From Ascaris suum (lineage: Eukaryota > Nematoda > Chromadorea > Rhabditida > Ascarididae), in contig CM024188.1 of assembly GCA_013433145.1 (NCBI GenBank), forward strand, positions 4,543,501 through 4,607,500: DNA of 64,000 nucleotides. Direction: 5' to 3'. The position numbers and the translations under genes are program-made. A model generated the notes under the pieces. It was not told the origin of the DNA. It did no database searches and saw nothing but the letters and a program-made list of their open reading frames with translations. This document shows, one piece after another, positions 38,701-47,999 of the stretch (within the stretch, counting starts at the first letter, position 1; each line of letters starts with the position of its first letter).

Positions 38701-41102
38701 TATTGTTAGCTTTTTGAATCACTGACATAATTAGATAACCACTGAACTGAACTGGGAACCGTAAATGAGTTCATGCGGATGACTATATGACTCTAATTTC
38801 TGTTAAACTCAAAAGATAGGCTAACTAAAATGCCAATGGATATTTCTATCGCCATGAGCAGAATCTAGACAAATGTTTCGATCCACGATGCATGTTAGTG
38901 CTTTTAGATGATTAGACAGTTTTGGGCAGAGAACTTTTCACTCGATGATCAGAGAAATATGCAACTTTATTGCGTTTTTACCTTCATATCTCAACTTTCA
39001 ATACAGCAATGAAGGCGTTGCAATATCCATGTATGCAAAGCCGAAAAAAAAGAGGATGTGAAACCTACACCGTACTGACTGCGGTCGACCTTGCCGAACA
39101 ATCGTCTAGACTTAAATTACCATCACAGATTGTTTGTTGCTGCTCGCCAACCGAATACCTGCCAGCGAAGAAATGAGGAAGAATGAGCAAAATAGAGCCG
39201 ATTCCCACCAACACCATACCCGTAGCGATTACTCGTCCTTTATGACCTGTAATTTCAGAAAATGCAAGCAATCGCCACTTATGTTATGCACTAGTGGTTG
39301 ACTGAAGAGATTACTTGCTGTTCAGCAACATTTTATTAAGAATTTGTTGTCGCTACAACACAATGCTCAAAGCTGCTGAACAGTTATCCTCTGATTGTGA
39401 TTGCATATGGAATCATTTAAGAAAGCAGGCTTTCAGACGTTTAAAAAATGCAGTGTCGCTGACTGTCTTGTAGGAATGTGTCGTTTGTTGAAATGTACAA
39501 AAGTTCATGGCCCGTTGAATTTCAACTTTCATTGGTAAACAATACAGTTTAGGGAAGGGAGAAGCTTGATCTCTTGTGGCTGCTTCCTGACCTCACTAGA
39601 TGCAACGTTTTTTTCACCAGTAATCTGATCTTGATGTATCGCTGACCTGCATAATTAGGTATAGAAGGGAAAAATTGAAAGTGAGGAATACGCTTTTTCT
39701 CCAAAATAGCAGATTTTAGCAATTGTTTTAAGCGAAGAAACGTGGACATTTCTTAGGCCATATTACTGCTGCAGTTTTTCGAACAGCTCATGCAGAAGGG
39801 GGCTTTCATTAAACAGTATCGAGTGCACAATGCACTTGGAGAACAGCTGAGCAAATCTTATTTCCCGTTTTTAGAACAAGTTCTTCAAACATGAAGAACA
39901 TTGTAAACTTGTGACAATAGAGGGAAGAATAACTTCACTAATTCCAAACTTATATAACGAGGAACAAAATATGGAGCTCAGTTCGGCAATCACTACCACA
40001 GCGAGAAAGTAAAGAAATGATGTATATTTAAGGCATCTAGAGAAATGTTTTCAATGCATGTACCCTCACGATAGAATTGAATAACGCATGAACTTACATT
40101 TGTTCCCAAAATGACTGAGAGGAATGAGCACCAATACAACAGCAACGTCATAGAACGCACTGAAGATACCCGATTGTGTGCTCGAAAGATTGAAGCGTTT
40201 CTCAAGCGATGAGATACTCGTTGAGATGAAACCGTTGACAATACTGCCTTGGCATATCGCGCATATGCACAATGAGGCCAATAAAACCGGTGCTGTATTG
40301 GCGCATTGTAGCCAAGAAGGTTTCAGACTGAAAACTGTGCTTGTTCGAAGCAGACGATTACATTGAAAACTCATCTCATTTGTATCACCACCGCTTGCAA
40401 TCGTATTCCGATGTATGCGTACTTGCATTATTCTATTGATGCAATTAGCGTGGCAATGATTTATGAGAACGATATTCTTCATGGTTGAATGAACCGGAAT
40501 TTTGTATTTCACAGCACCTCTAAAGCTCGAAGAAAGATCTAAGATTTAATCACATTTTCAAATCTGTTTCGATAAATTACTGCGTTAAGTGGCTGGCATT
40601 ACTGTTTGTCTCAAAGATGACTTTGAGCTTTCTATGAAGTGAAAAGCTAACAAAAGAAGCGAACAACGTTCCTCATAATTCAATAATACAAAAATCTTCT
40701 CGAAAGAATCAATGAAGAAGTCATCCGAGAAATATTTATAACGGAATTCAAACTCACACCAATGATATAGCGGATAGCTTCAATTCGATGTTAATAAATT
40801 ATATCTAAACTAGCTCATTATTATCAGGATTAGTATACGAACATCGCTCTGGTAAAATATGTGATAGTTTGGCAATAAAAATAAGAGAAGGAATCGTATC
40901 ACTTGCACATAGAATTTATCTCCTCAAGGGGGTTTTGTGGCACTACAATGGTCTTTATCTTGGTAATATGGTCAACCGTTGAGAATTTCATATACCTTCC
41001 GTAACCGTACTGAAAAGCAGATGACTGAACATTTACGGGCTCCTTCATTGCTTCTTCACCTCGAGAACAGTCTTGCACTTTAGCGCGACCATTGCTGGCC
41101 AT
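28502..41102 (-). CDS. Organic anion transporting polypeptide (OATP/SLCO family), 16-exon gene
   Basis: OATPs are 12-helix plasma-membrane carriers that exchange amphipathic organic anions (bile salts, steroid conjugates, eicosanoids, drugs). Inferred exons: 41102-40909, 40327-40098, 39246-39090, 38529-38408, 37187-37113, 36681-36666, 36368-36244, 35813-35716, 33155-33011, 32459-32270, 31610-31466, 31227-31126, 30692-30586, 30366-30302, 29886-29752, 28668-28502. All phases agree and total 2073 nt, or 690 residues, a normal family length. Seen: an N-terminal helix pair with SLEKRF and the FNLSSTQSG stretch (about 65-141); the OATP signature [12 protein letters not shown] near 268-280; a large extracellular loop (about 440-545) with a Kazal-like part and exactly 11 Cys, as in the family; helices 10-12 after it. 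The signature has Tyr where Ile/Val is usual. Family assignment is firm; the substrate cannot be told. The N-terminal exon and the 16-nt exon are the least certain parts. Confidence 0.93.
29752..29886 (-). CDS. OATP exon for helix 11
   Basis: [16 protein letters not shown], then W and a Cys-rich short loop (ECGEEQSC), matching the family G-IPaPi-FG--iD--C--W motif. Ends in phase 1 at GTGAGC. Confidence 0.96.
30302..30366 (-). CDS. OATP short exon before helix 11
   Basis: 65 nt with ACTTCAG acceptor. [15 protein letters not shown] matches the family ALALG-Q-v--RlLG motif and joins the next exon in phase 1. Confidence 0.93.
30586..30692 (-). CDS. OATP exon for end of loop and helix 10
   Basis: ATTTTAG acceptor, GTAAGT donor. 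[10 protein letters not shown] gives cysteines 10 and 11, followed by a hydrophobic helix ([17 protein letters not shown]) and PIQN, the usual entry into helix 10. Confidence 0.93.
31126..31227 (-). CDS. OATP exon, second part of the extracellular loop
   Basis: 34 codons in phase 0 at both ends, with cysteines 8 and 9 (GTCTCAAQW) and an Asn-Ser-Ser site that could be glycosylated. The acceptor is TTTAAG, weaker than usual, but the phase and the cysteine count support it. Confidence 0.85.
31466..31610 (-). CDS. OATP exon with Kazal-like domain
   Basis: TTTCCAG acceptor, GTTAGT donor. Six cysteines in the pattern C-x3-C-x-C-x7-C...C-x3-C, with [11 protein letters not shown] and SPCFAGC, are the Kazal-like core of the loop between helices 9 and 10. 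The correct frame overlaps a longer chance frame in another phase. Confidence 0.95.
32270..32459 (-). CDS. OATP exon for helices 8-9 and start of the large loop
   Basis: TACTTCAG acceptor. The exon carries [18 protein letters not shown], a hydrophobic helix, and [15 protein letters not shown], which supplies the first of the 11 extracellular cysteines. Ends in phase 2 at GTAGAT. Confidence 0.94.
32632..32871. repeat. 240-bp palindrome with a (TA)n centre, in an OATP intron
   Basis: Arms at 32632-32727 and 32780-32871 are inverted copies that differ at only a few bases (three substitutions, a 1-nt and a 3-nt gap), with about 53 bp of pure TA between them. It lies in the intron between the exons at 33011 and 32459. 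The form suits a hairpin-type MITE (non-autonomous DNA transposon), though I could not see clear target-site duplications. Confidence 0.92.
33011..33155 (-). CDS. OATP exon for helices 7-8
   Basis: CTTTCAG acceptor, phase 0 in and phase 1 out. [19 protein letters not shown] and [20 protein letters not shown] match the family LL-NP and GF-TFLPK-iE-QF motifs. The intron before it is the longest in the gene, about 2.5 kb. Confidence 0.95.
33565..33698. repeat. Inverted repeat, 48-nt arms, 38-nt spacer, in an OATP intron
   Basis: 33565-33612 and 33651-33698 are inverted copies with three mismatches. A transcript of either strand would fold into a long hairpin. It sits in the 2.5-kb intron before the helix 7-8 exon and is unrelated in sequence to the palindrome at 32.7 kb. 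Confidence 0.9.
35716..35813 (-). CDS. OATP exon for the central cytosolic loop
   Basis: CTTGCAG acceptor, GTGAGT donor, phase 1 in and phase 0 out. A charged 33-residue piece ([20 protein letters not shown]) forms the intracellular loop between helices 6 and 7. Confidence 0.9.
35936..35972 (+). repeat. G-rich purine tract in an OATP intron
   Basis: 37 bases that are almost only A and G, including a run of six G. On the transcribed RNA this is a pyrimidine tract. Confidence 0.75.
36244..36368 (-). CDS. OATP exon with the family signature (helix 6)
   Basis: ATTTCAG acceptor, GTGAGC donor. Contains [18 protein letters not shown] and ends FGFPKELP, the OATP superfamily signature and the usual FPK-LP end of helix 6. 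Confidence 0.97.
36483..36513. repeat. Perfect 12-bp hairpin in an OATP intron
   Basis: AAAATATTTGCC at 36483-36494 and its exact complement at 36502-36513, with a 7-nt loop. It lies between the candidate microexon and the signature exon. Confidence 0.85.
36666..36681 (-). CDS. OATP candidate 16-nt microexon
   Basis: Exon 5 leaves phase 1 and the signature exon needs phase 2, so something must lie between. Minus-strand AAATAG precedes 16 nt that end at GTTAGT; this segment enters in phase 1, leaves in phase 2, has no stop, and adds Ala-Asn-Arg-Tyr-Ala-His before the [11 protein letters not shown] segment. This is inference from phase; other small exons are possible. Confidence 0.4.
37113..37187 (-). 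CDS. OATP exon 5 (helix 5)
   Basis: TTCCAG acceptor; [20 protein letters not shown] matches the family GPA-GF--GG motif. GTGATA at 37112 is the only usable GT before an in-frame stop, leaving phase 1, which does not fit exon 7 directly. Confidence 0.9.
37898..37930. repeat. Perfect 11-bp hairpin in an OATP intron
   Basis: AGTAGTCGTCC at 37898-37908 and its exact complement at 37920-37930, with an 11-nt loop. Confidence 0.85.
38408..38529 (-). CDS. OATP exon 4 (helix 4)
   Basis: TTTGCAG acceptor, GTACAT donor, phase 2 in and phase 1 out. Encodes [20 protein letters not shown] then SYMDESVS, closely matching the family QLLhGiGatPLyTLGvtYiDenV motif. Confidence 0.95.
39090..39246 (-). CDS. OATP exon 3 (helix 3 and following loop)
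   Basis: After ACAG the exon gives [20 protein letters not shown] and [11 protein letters not shown], matching the family GHKPRW...LPHF pattern. The join with exon 2 produces Cys-His-Lys where Gly-His is usual. The donor is uncertain: AAG|GTCGAC at 39090 and CAG|GTATTC about 60 nt earlier both leave phase 2; the longer form keeps the Cys-containing loop usual in OATPs. Confidence 0.85.
40098..40327 (-). CDS. OATP exon 2 (helices 1-2)
   Basis: AGTTTTCAG acceptor, GTAAGT donor. It encodes a hydrophobic helix, then [20 protein letters not shown] and the ST-Q-SG segment leading into helix 2, the typical OATP beginning. Confidence 0.93.
40909..41102 (-). CDS. OATP exon 1 (N-terminal cytosolic region)
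   Basis: ATG at 41102 followed by [11 protein letters not shown] and a polar 65-residue tail, as expected for the cytosolic N-terminus. The proposed donor AT|GTGCAAG (phase 2) is weak but restores Ile across the join with exon 2. No trans-splice acceptor is obvious right before the ATG, so the true start could lie elsewhere. Confidence 0.6.
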
Positions 41103-41246
41103 AATTCCAGACCGGAAAACTAGCGTTCGTGTTATTCCACTGCTTTTCAATACGCTTCTGCAAATGCTCACATTCGTTACTGCGGATTTTGTATAACAAT
41201 GCGAACGGACGTAGTCGACAAAGTGCATATTGCAGTCAGAATTGTA

Positions 41247-41393
<147 letters not shown>

Positions 41394-44300
41394 TTTCGAT
41401 AGCAGCTCATATCCAACGTCATAGTCATCTAAGCGTCTTTAAAAAGCACGGAAACTAATGTTAACTTAGTGTTAATGAAAAACATTACCCAACCAGAGCA
41501 ATGTCTATTTTGCTTTCGTTTAAAATGGTTTGCTGAAAACATATTAGTAAAGCTAGTTTTGCGAAGTTTTTTGCTCAAAAGAGAATTTGAATAATCTTAT
41601 TTGTATCGAAATAATTCAGTTATATAATTTCCACTAAAGATTATCGAAATTATAGACTTATTGGAGAATAATAAAACGTTTATAAGCACTTCCAACATTC
41701 GAAGAGAAACAGAATTGTTGTGAATATTCAAAAATCAAAGACCAATGTGACGCAATCAGCATTCATTGTGACTGAAGAACATTTAGCGATACTGACTACA
41801 AATTATAGTAATTACTTCTTTTTTTTCACAAAGGCGACTTGTAGACAAATCTTCGTGATCGATTATGTCATATGATCAAAGTTCAACGCTGAAAGAAAAA
41901 CTGCTCTTTGGACATTCAATTACGAAGACATTAGACAATCTAAAACGAGTGTTAAATTTCTGCGTTATACACAGCACGAAATGAAAATGAAGAAATTCGA
42001 AGATAGTGGGTCTATAAATGTAAGAGCACTTTTATTGGTCAAAAAGTGAGCATGACGTAACGCTGCAACAAGTGACCACTAACAGCAATCGAATTGCAAG
42101 TACTTTTGAAATGCTTTATATATCTGTGGAGTTTTTATGAAGTTCAAAGACTATTTTCTGAAATTCACAGTTCTTTTCATGTTTTGCATTTGTTTTCATT
42201 GGAGTCACAAAATTGGTTACTAAGAGGATCACTTCGTAGATGGGAAAGCCGTTGGAATGTGAAAAGTTGACAATAAAGAAACATTAAGAGAAGCGCTTAG
42301 AAGAATCAACGACTTCAAGTTCACTTTTAAATGGAACGAAAGCGATTTTTCTGAAGACATAACAGTGTTACTGGAAACGCTGAAAGACCACATCGCTGCT
42401 CATAACATTCACTACTGCTGATTTATCTGAAGGCTTGCGCGTGCGAAGGATCACGTAGATAGCCAGAAGATCTTTGTAACGTCGCGATCTATTCCACTCG
42501 GTTCATTGTGGAATTGCCACGTACCTGTGGATTTGATAAATAATAATGAAGGAGTCTGATAGGAGTAGGAGCATAAACTGTAAATACCATTGATATGTAA
42601 ATTCAGGTACAACTGAGGATGGAATTGCATCGGCCAACACAGACGATAGCGGTTGCGGAAAATCAACGAATGTGATCGGCTGGTTGCGATTTTACTGGGC
42701 GATTGCTGAAGTGCTCTGACACACGACTCATGAGAACAAATGAGCATAATATGATAGCCAGCAGGTAATTAATAAAAACTATTATTGAAAGACCCTCTGA
42801 TCTGCTTCGACTCCACATTGATCGCTTTACGAAAGTTAACAACAAAATATAAAGAAAAGAGGCTGTGAAACCAAATAAACGATATCATCTGAACATTTTA
42901 CAAAAAAAAAAACTTCCACTAATGAGTAGCTTAATGAGTAGCTTGTTGCAAAACTTTTCAATACTCAATGCAAAAGAGACAACGGATTATAGGCAGAAAA
43001 CCACAACTGGTTACCGCTGACTGCAAACTCGAAGTAATCTAAATCTTCATTGCGAATAACTTCAAAAATCTTTGAGCTAAAAACTACAACATCCGACACG
43101 TTGACGAAAATGTGGAAAACGAATAGGCTCGATTCGAGCAATCCTGTTGAGCAGCGATAAAATGCTGGAAAATTTGCCGCGCCCTCAGTTTTCAATAAAT
43201 ATTTGTAACTTCTAAAATCTTCTGCAGCCCATACCATCAAATAATCAATGTGTGAAGGAATCGCGAAAATCCCACAAAGAAACAGAGTGTTTTCTGAGAA
43301 GTTGCCACCGGCAATCCTCGCATTTCTCGACGGCTAATTTTAGTTCGAATGATACGATGTTCGGCTTAAAATAATCTAATTTCGTCAAGTTGACATCGAG
43401 ACGAGAAGAAGAGAAATTAGCGACTCTCATATGTCACCGATCTTCCTTCATTCAAAATATTTACAATCGCTGGTGCTTCGAAATTCCTTAATGCTCTCTT
43501 TTTATGATCTGCTCTAGCAGCTGCTTTCTTTCCCTGTTTTATGACCGGAAGCATCAGAACAAAAGGAGTAGTGAATATAATTGCTACGTGAGTGGAAAGG
43601 AGACTAGCAAAACGCAGCTATACAGCTTGTTGCGTAAAACAACACACAAAAAAAAGCTATTTCTGAGTGAACGCACATTAAGCGTATCCCAGCAGGTCTT
43701 TGCGTTAATACCATAATTCAGAGCATTATTTTCTCTTTTCAAAATTGCCACAGCCAGTTGACAGTTTGAAATAAGCGGCAGTCATAGAGGCTTTTGGAGT
43801 AAAGCAGTGGAGCCCATGGAGCCAGAAATGCCTCACAAATCATGTGAATGTGGTTGCGAAAGTACAGCATTGTTGACGCTGCATGAACAATCAAAATAAA
43901 TACTCTTGTCAACTGCCCACATAAGGAAAACATCGTGATCAGAAAGGTACGATGCTTCTACAGTTCCAATCTATACAGTCGATTTTCACGAGTAACATGT
44001 GTGCACTAAAACGGCTCAGTTGGTTACGTTTTTGTTGAGCACAAGCTATCTTATGCCTCCTCCATCCATTTTCTTCCTAGAGTTAAACGGTTTTGAAAGA
44101 AAAAAAAGAGCCACAAGGAAAGAATAAAGCAAAGTGTTAGAGGCAAAAGATTTGTTGGAACAGAGCAAAGTACACAAAACATCAATCCGAGTACAACAAA
44201 TAGAACAGCCAATGAAATGGAGAAAGTGAGTGTAATAGCACCGCGCCCATAATTACTCTATAAAGAAATCATTATTAGGAATGCAGCTGTGGCAGATAAA

Positions 44301-44848
44301 ACCCATCAAAGAATTCATGAGTAAAAGATGCGGTCATATAGCTTTCGTCATTAAAAATTTAGCCAAAGAGAAGCAAATGGGACAATGCTTCTTTCAGTCG
44401 AGGAGACGCTGCATCAGTCGTGGCATTTATAGCAGAAAAACGAAATATTAAATGAATATTTTCAGAACTTCAGAAGATGCAACATATGAAAATGACAAAC
44501 TTTAGCTTGTATGGCGCATAATTTGACTCCGAAACTGCGTAGTTAGGGAAGCGTTGCGCCAATGCTGACAAGAAAAAAAAATCAATTCAGCAGTCGTGCC
44601 AGTGGCACGTTGACATGTTTAATAATTAGCTATCGCAGTGCGTAAAGCTTCTGCTATTTCCTAAAGTGTCGCGAAAGCGAAGAAAGCATCGACGATGAAT
44701 CGGTCGACTTCCGGCGTCAAGCAGATGCCGCTAGGTCAATATATTCATCTCAACCGATGAATCGCCCCGTTTCCGGTAACGACAAAGTGCAGCGAAAAGA
44801 AGATCATTGTTTCCGATCGTGATTGTAAATGAATGAACATATCTATGA

Positions 44849-44882
44849 CGTTTCGAGGGCTATATAAGCAGCCCTCGAAACG
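44849..44882. repeat. Perfect 13-bp hairpin
   Basis: CGTTTCGAGGGCT at 44849-44861 and its exact complement at 44870-44882 with an 8-nt loop (ATATAAGC). The stem is GC-richer than its surroundings. No poly-T tail follows, so it is not a clear terminator-type or Pol III structure. Confidence 0.85.
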
Positions 44883-45562
44883 GCTATGGCATTCATTCAC
44901 TCGCTCTATCTCTCTCTGTGTCTTCACCACCATTATCGTCATCACCATCCCAACGCTATAGTGCGTTCATCTTCGTTGTACCAATATTTTCTCTTATATA
45001 AAGCAACAATTCGTTACAGGATAGACTACGAGCATTAATTTATTTTCGTTAAATCAGCTTGAAAAAAGACATTCACTGCATTCTGCTAGCAAATGGCAAA
45101 TTTTAATTATAGTGTCAAATCAAATACAAATTTTTTCGTAATACCGAATTATTAGGGAAACACTGAAATAAATGCGTATAATGGAAATATGGTGAAGTAG
45201 ACCTCATGATAAGAGGAACACAAAGAAGATTAAAATACTTGAGAACAAGAAGTTCGTCTAAAAAATCGAACAGATTGTAGGTGTGTTTAATCATTAACAC
45301 GGCTCTTGTGGTGCTGGAAAAATGAAAGAATGCAACGAACTTAACGAAACAGTTAAAATTAGCAACGAAAACCTCGCACGTAACGATACTGTTAGAGTGT
45401 AATACATATTGACACAGAGATCGTGAATTATATGATCACCGTGCATGACAGTTCATTAAACCGTGCAGATTAGCAGCACATATCAGAAAGCACCAGATTT
45501 TACACCCCCATTGAATAGTTAAGACTACAGCGAGCTATACCATTCATAGCATCCACAGATAG

Positions 45563-45770
45563 CGCATATGTGTTTGGGTGTTTTCATCTGAGTGTGTCCT
45601 TGGTTGTTTCTTCGTTTATTTCTGTGCACACGTATTTGTTTGCTGATTTGTTTGTTTATTTGCCTATGCGTGTATAGTTTTTTGTGCTGCTGTTCTCTTT
45701 GTATGTGTTAATGCGCATATGCAAGTTGCATGTTTTTGTCAGTGTGCGTGTGCGTATTTGCGTATATCAA
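45563..45770 (+). repeat. GT-rich, strand-asymmetric tract
   Basis: About 200 bp strongly enriched in T and G on the plus strand (runs such as TTGTTTGTTTATTTG and GTGTGCGTGTGCG). No open frame or known element recognised. Confidence 0.7.
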
Positions 45771-47253
45771 TAAGGGATTGCACACAAAAATCATATATTA
45801 GCCCTATATGATTCAAACTTAAATTACTGCATCAAATCATCAACCACAACACGGCTAAAAAGTGAGCGACACACGTGTGCAACAACTACGCCTTAAGTGC
45901 AATACATCTGGAAATGTACTTCCGCAAGGCGAAAGTAGCGTTGGAGAAAGAAGGCGAAGCGAAGAAGAATTCGGCGACGATTGATTTGCCATCGAAACGA
46001 TGTGATGTCGGGTGAGAGTCGTATTCAGTGAGTGGAAATGTGACACATAAAGAAATTTTCCGCTCTCTACACATAATGCTGCATTAATAGTCGGATAGTA
46101 GCAGACGCCGGTTGAAGATGACATTCGTTGTCATCTTATTCGTAATACGAGATTAAACTACCTTCTCTTCAACTCTGTTTCACTTCAATTACGGCATAAA
46201 TTGTTCACCTCGATGAATCTCAATAAGGGATGAAATAGTTGTGACGCATTTGCAAATTTTTATATGACACACAACTTCTTATTTATGAAACGCAAACTTA
46301 TAGTTTTAAATATTTCGCACTTTTTTTTGCAAAGAGGAATGAATGATATGTAGAAGGACTGGAAATGGAAATATTGTATATGAGTGAGAAAAGTTCACAA
46401 GCTTCCTCTTTTCTTGATAAGTGAGCATTCTATACACTTCTTTCTGGTTCCACGAGAATTTCAATATGCCGATTTTCCAGCATGTTGCCAAACTTCTGAC
46501 TTGAGTCTTCCAACAAGTTTCTCGTCGAATTGCTCGCAAGTAGATGTTTGTAGCGTAGTATAACTGATTTTTAAAAAATATCTCCCTTGTTGGGTTTTGC
46601 GTTGGTTTCTTTGGTGAAATAAATGTGGAAAACATTTCATGTTCTCGATTCTATTTTACAGTTGTAATGTGTTTCATATACTCAAGAATTTTTTCAAACG
46701 TAGTGGTCGAGATATCTATTTTTTGGCGTTTACTTCCCTACGCAAAATAAATTTCATAATGAAAGTAACAGCAATAAGAAAATTACACCAATGAAAATGA
46801 CATTTTCGATAGTTATGCGAGTTTTTCGAAAGTATTCCACTAAGAATATTCGGATGGAGTGCGAAAATTAATTCTGCAAGCTGGAGTTTCTGAAGAAGAA
46901 AAATCGAAAAAAAAAATGTGGGGACAGTGAGATCCTGTTTTGATTCGCACCTGTTAATGATGATATTTCGCCTATGTTTTATTGAAAGTCGATGAAGAAG
47001 AGAAAGTTATGCACCTAATAACCCAAACTTGCTCAAAAATATTAAAATTTCATTGGCTAAATCAAATTTAGTTGGGGATAAATGTTACAAATATCCGCGT
47101 TGTTGCATCCACAAATCAATCCGTGGTTTTCACTACAATATATGTGTATCTTGTTTTGATAATCGAATAAAGTCAACAAATAACGAACGAGCGATAAAAT
47201 AAAGAAGAGCACAAAAATACAAACGAATTGACCGATTCAAAAACACTATCAAT

Positions 47254-47295
47254 CACTCACTCACTCACTACTTACTCACTCACTCACTCACTCAC

Positions 47296-47385
<90 letters not shown>
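47254..47385. repeat. Compound (CTCA)n-(CT)n microsatellite
   Basis: CTCA repeats to about 47300, then about 86 bp of pure CT. On the minus strand this is a GA repeat. A run of 14 G follows at 47583-47596. Confidence 0.96.
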
Positions 47386-47386
<1 letters not shown>

Positions 47387-47999
47387 GTTGCTGTGTAATA
47401 AAAAAAAACACTGTGAAAAGTCATTGCAGTGATTAATTTGCGCTCCTATGACATTTCTTCGGACGACGATGAATTTTTGCGCATAAGAAAAAATATTTGT
47501 TAAACACGTTTAAATTTTCGCGATATGAGTGTTGAGATTATAGAAAAATAATGTTGCTTGAGAGAAAGTGCGATTTGGCGGCGGGGGGGGGGGGGGAGGA
47601 TAGATTCAATAAAGGAACTTCAGAGAAATTTGAAAACGATCAGTCAAATTACTTTCAAATTCTCACTGTTATCCTCTTATAACCTGAGTGAAGCATAGAA
47701 ATAGTAATAAGAAGTTTCTTAGGAAACTGCACTTAGATGAGCATCATGTAAGAAATTGCAACTTGCGGCTGAGACTGTCGGGAAAGAAAGAAATAAAGAA
47801 ATATTAAGGGGGGAAAAGATTTAACGCAGTGATGAAAAATAAACGATGTGAAGGCGCAGGATGATCCCTTTAGTCCATGACAACAAAATGCACATGTTTT
47901 ATTTGCAAAACTGAAATAATCAAGTCCAAATTCGTATCCTTCAAACAAGTGAAAATTCTACGCAAAAATTTATGGTGCATCTATGAAGCGAAGAGTTAG

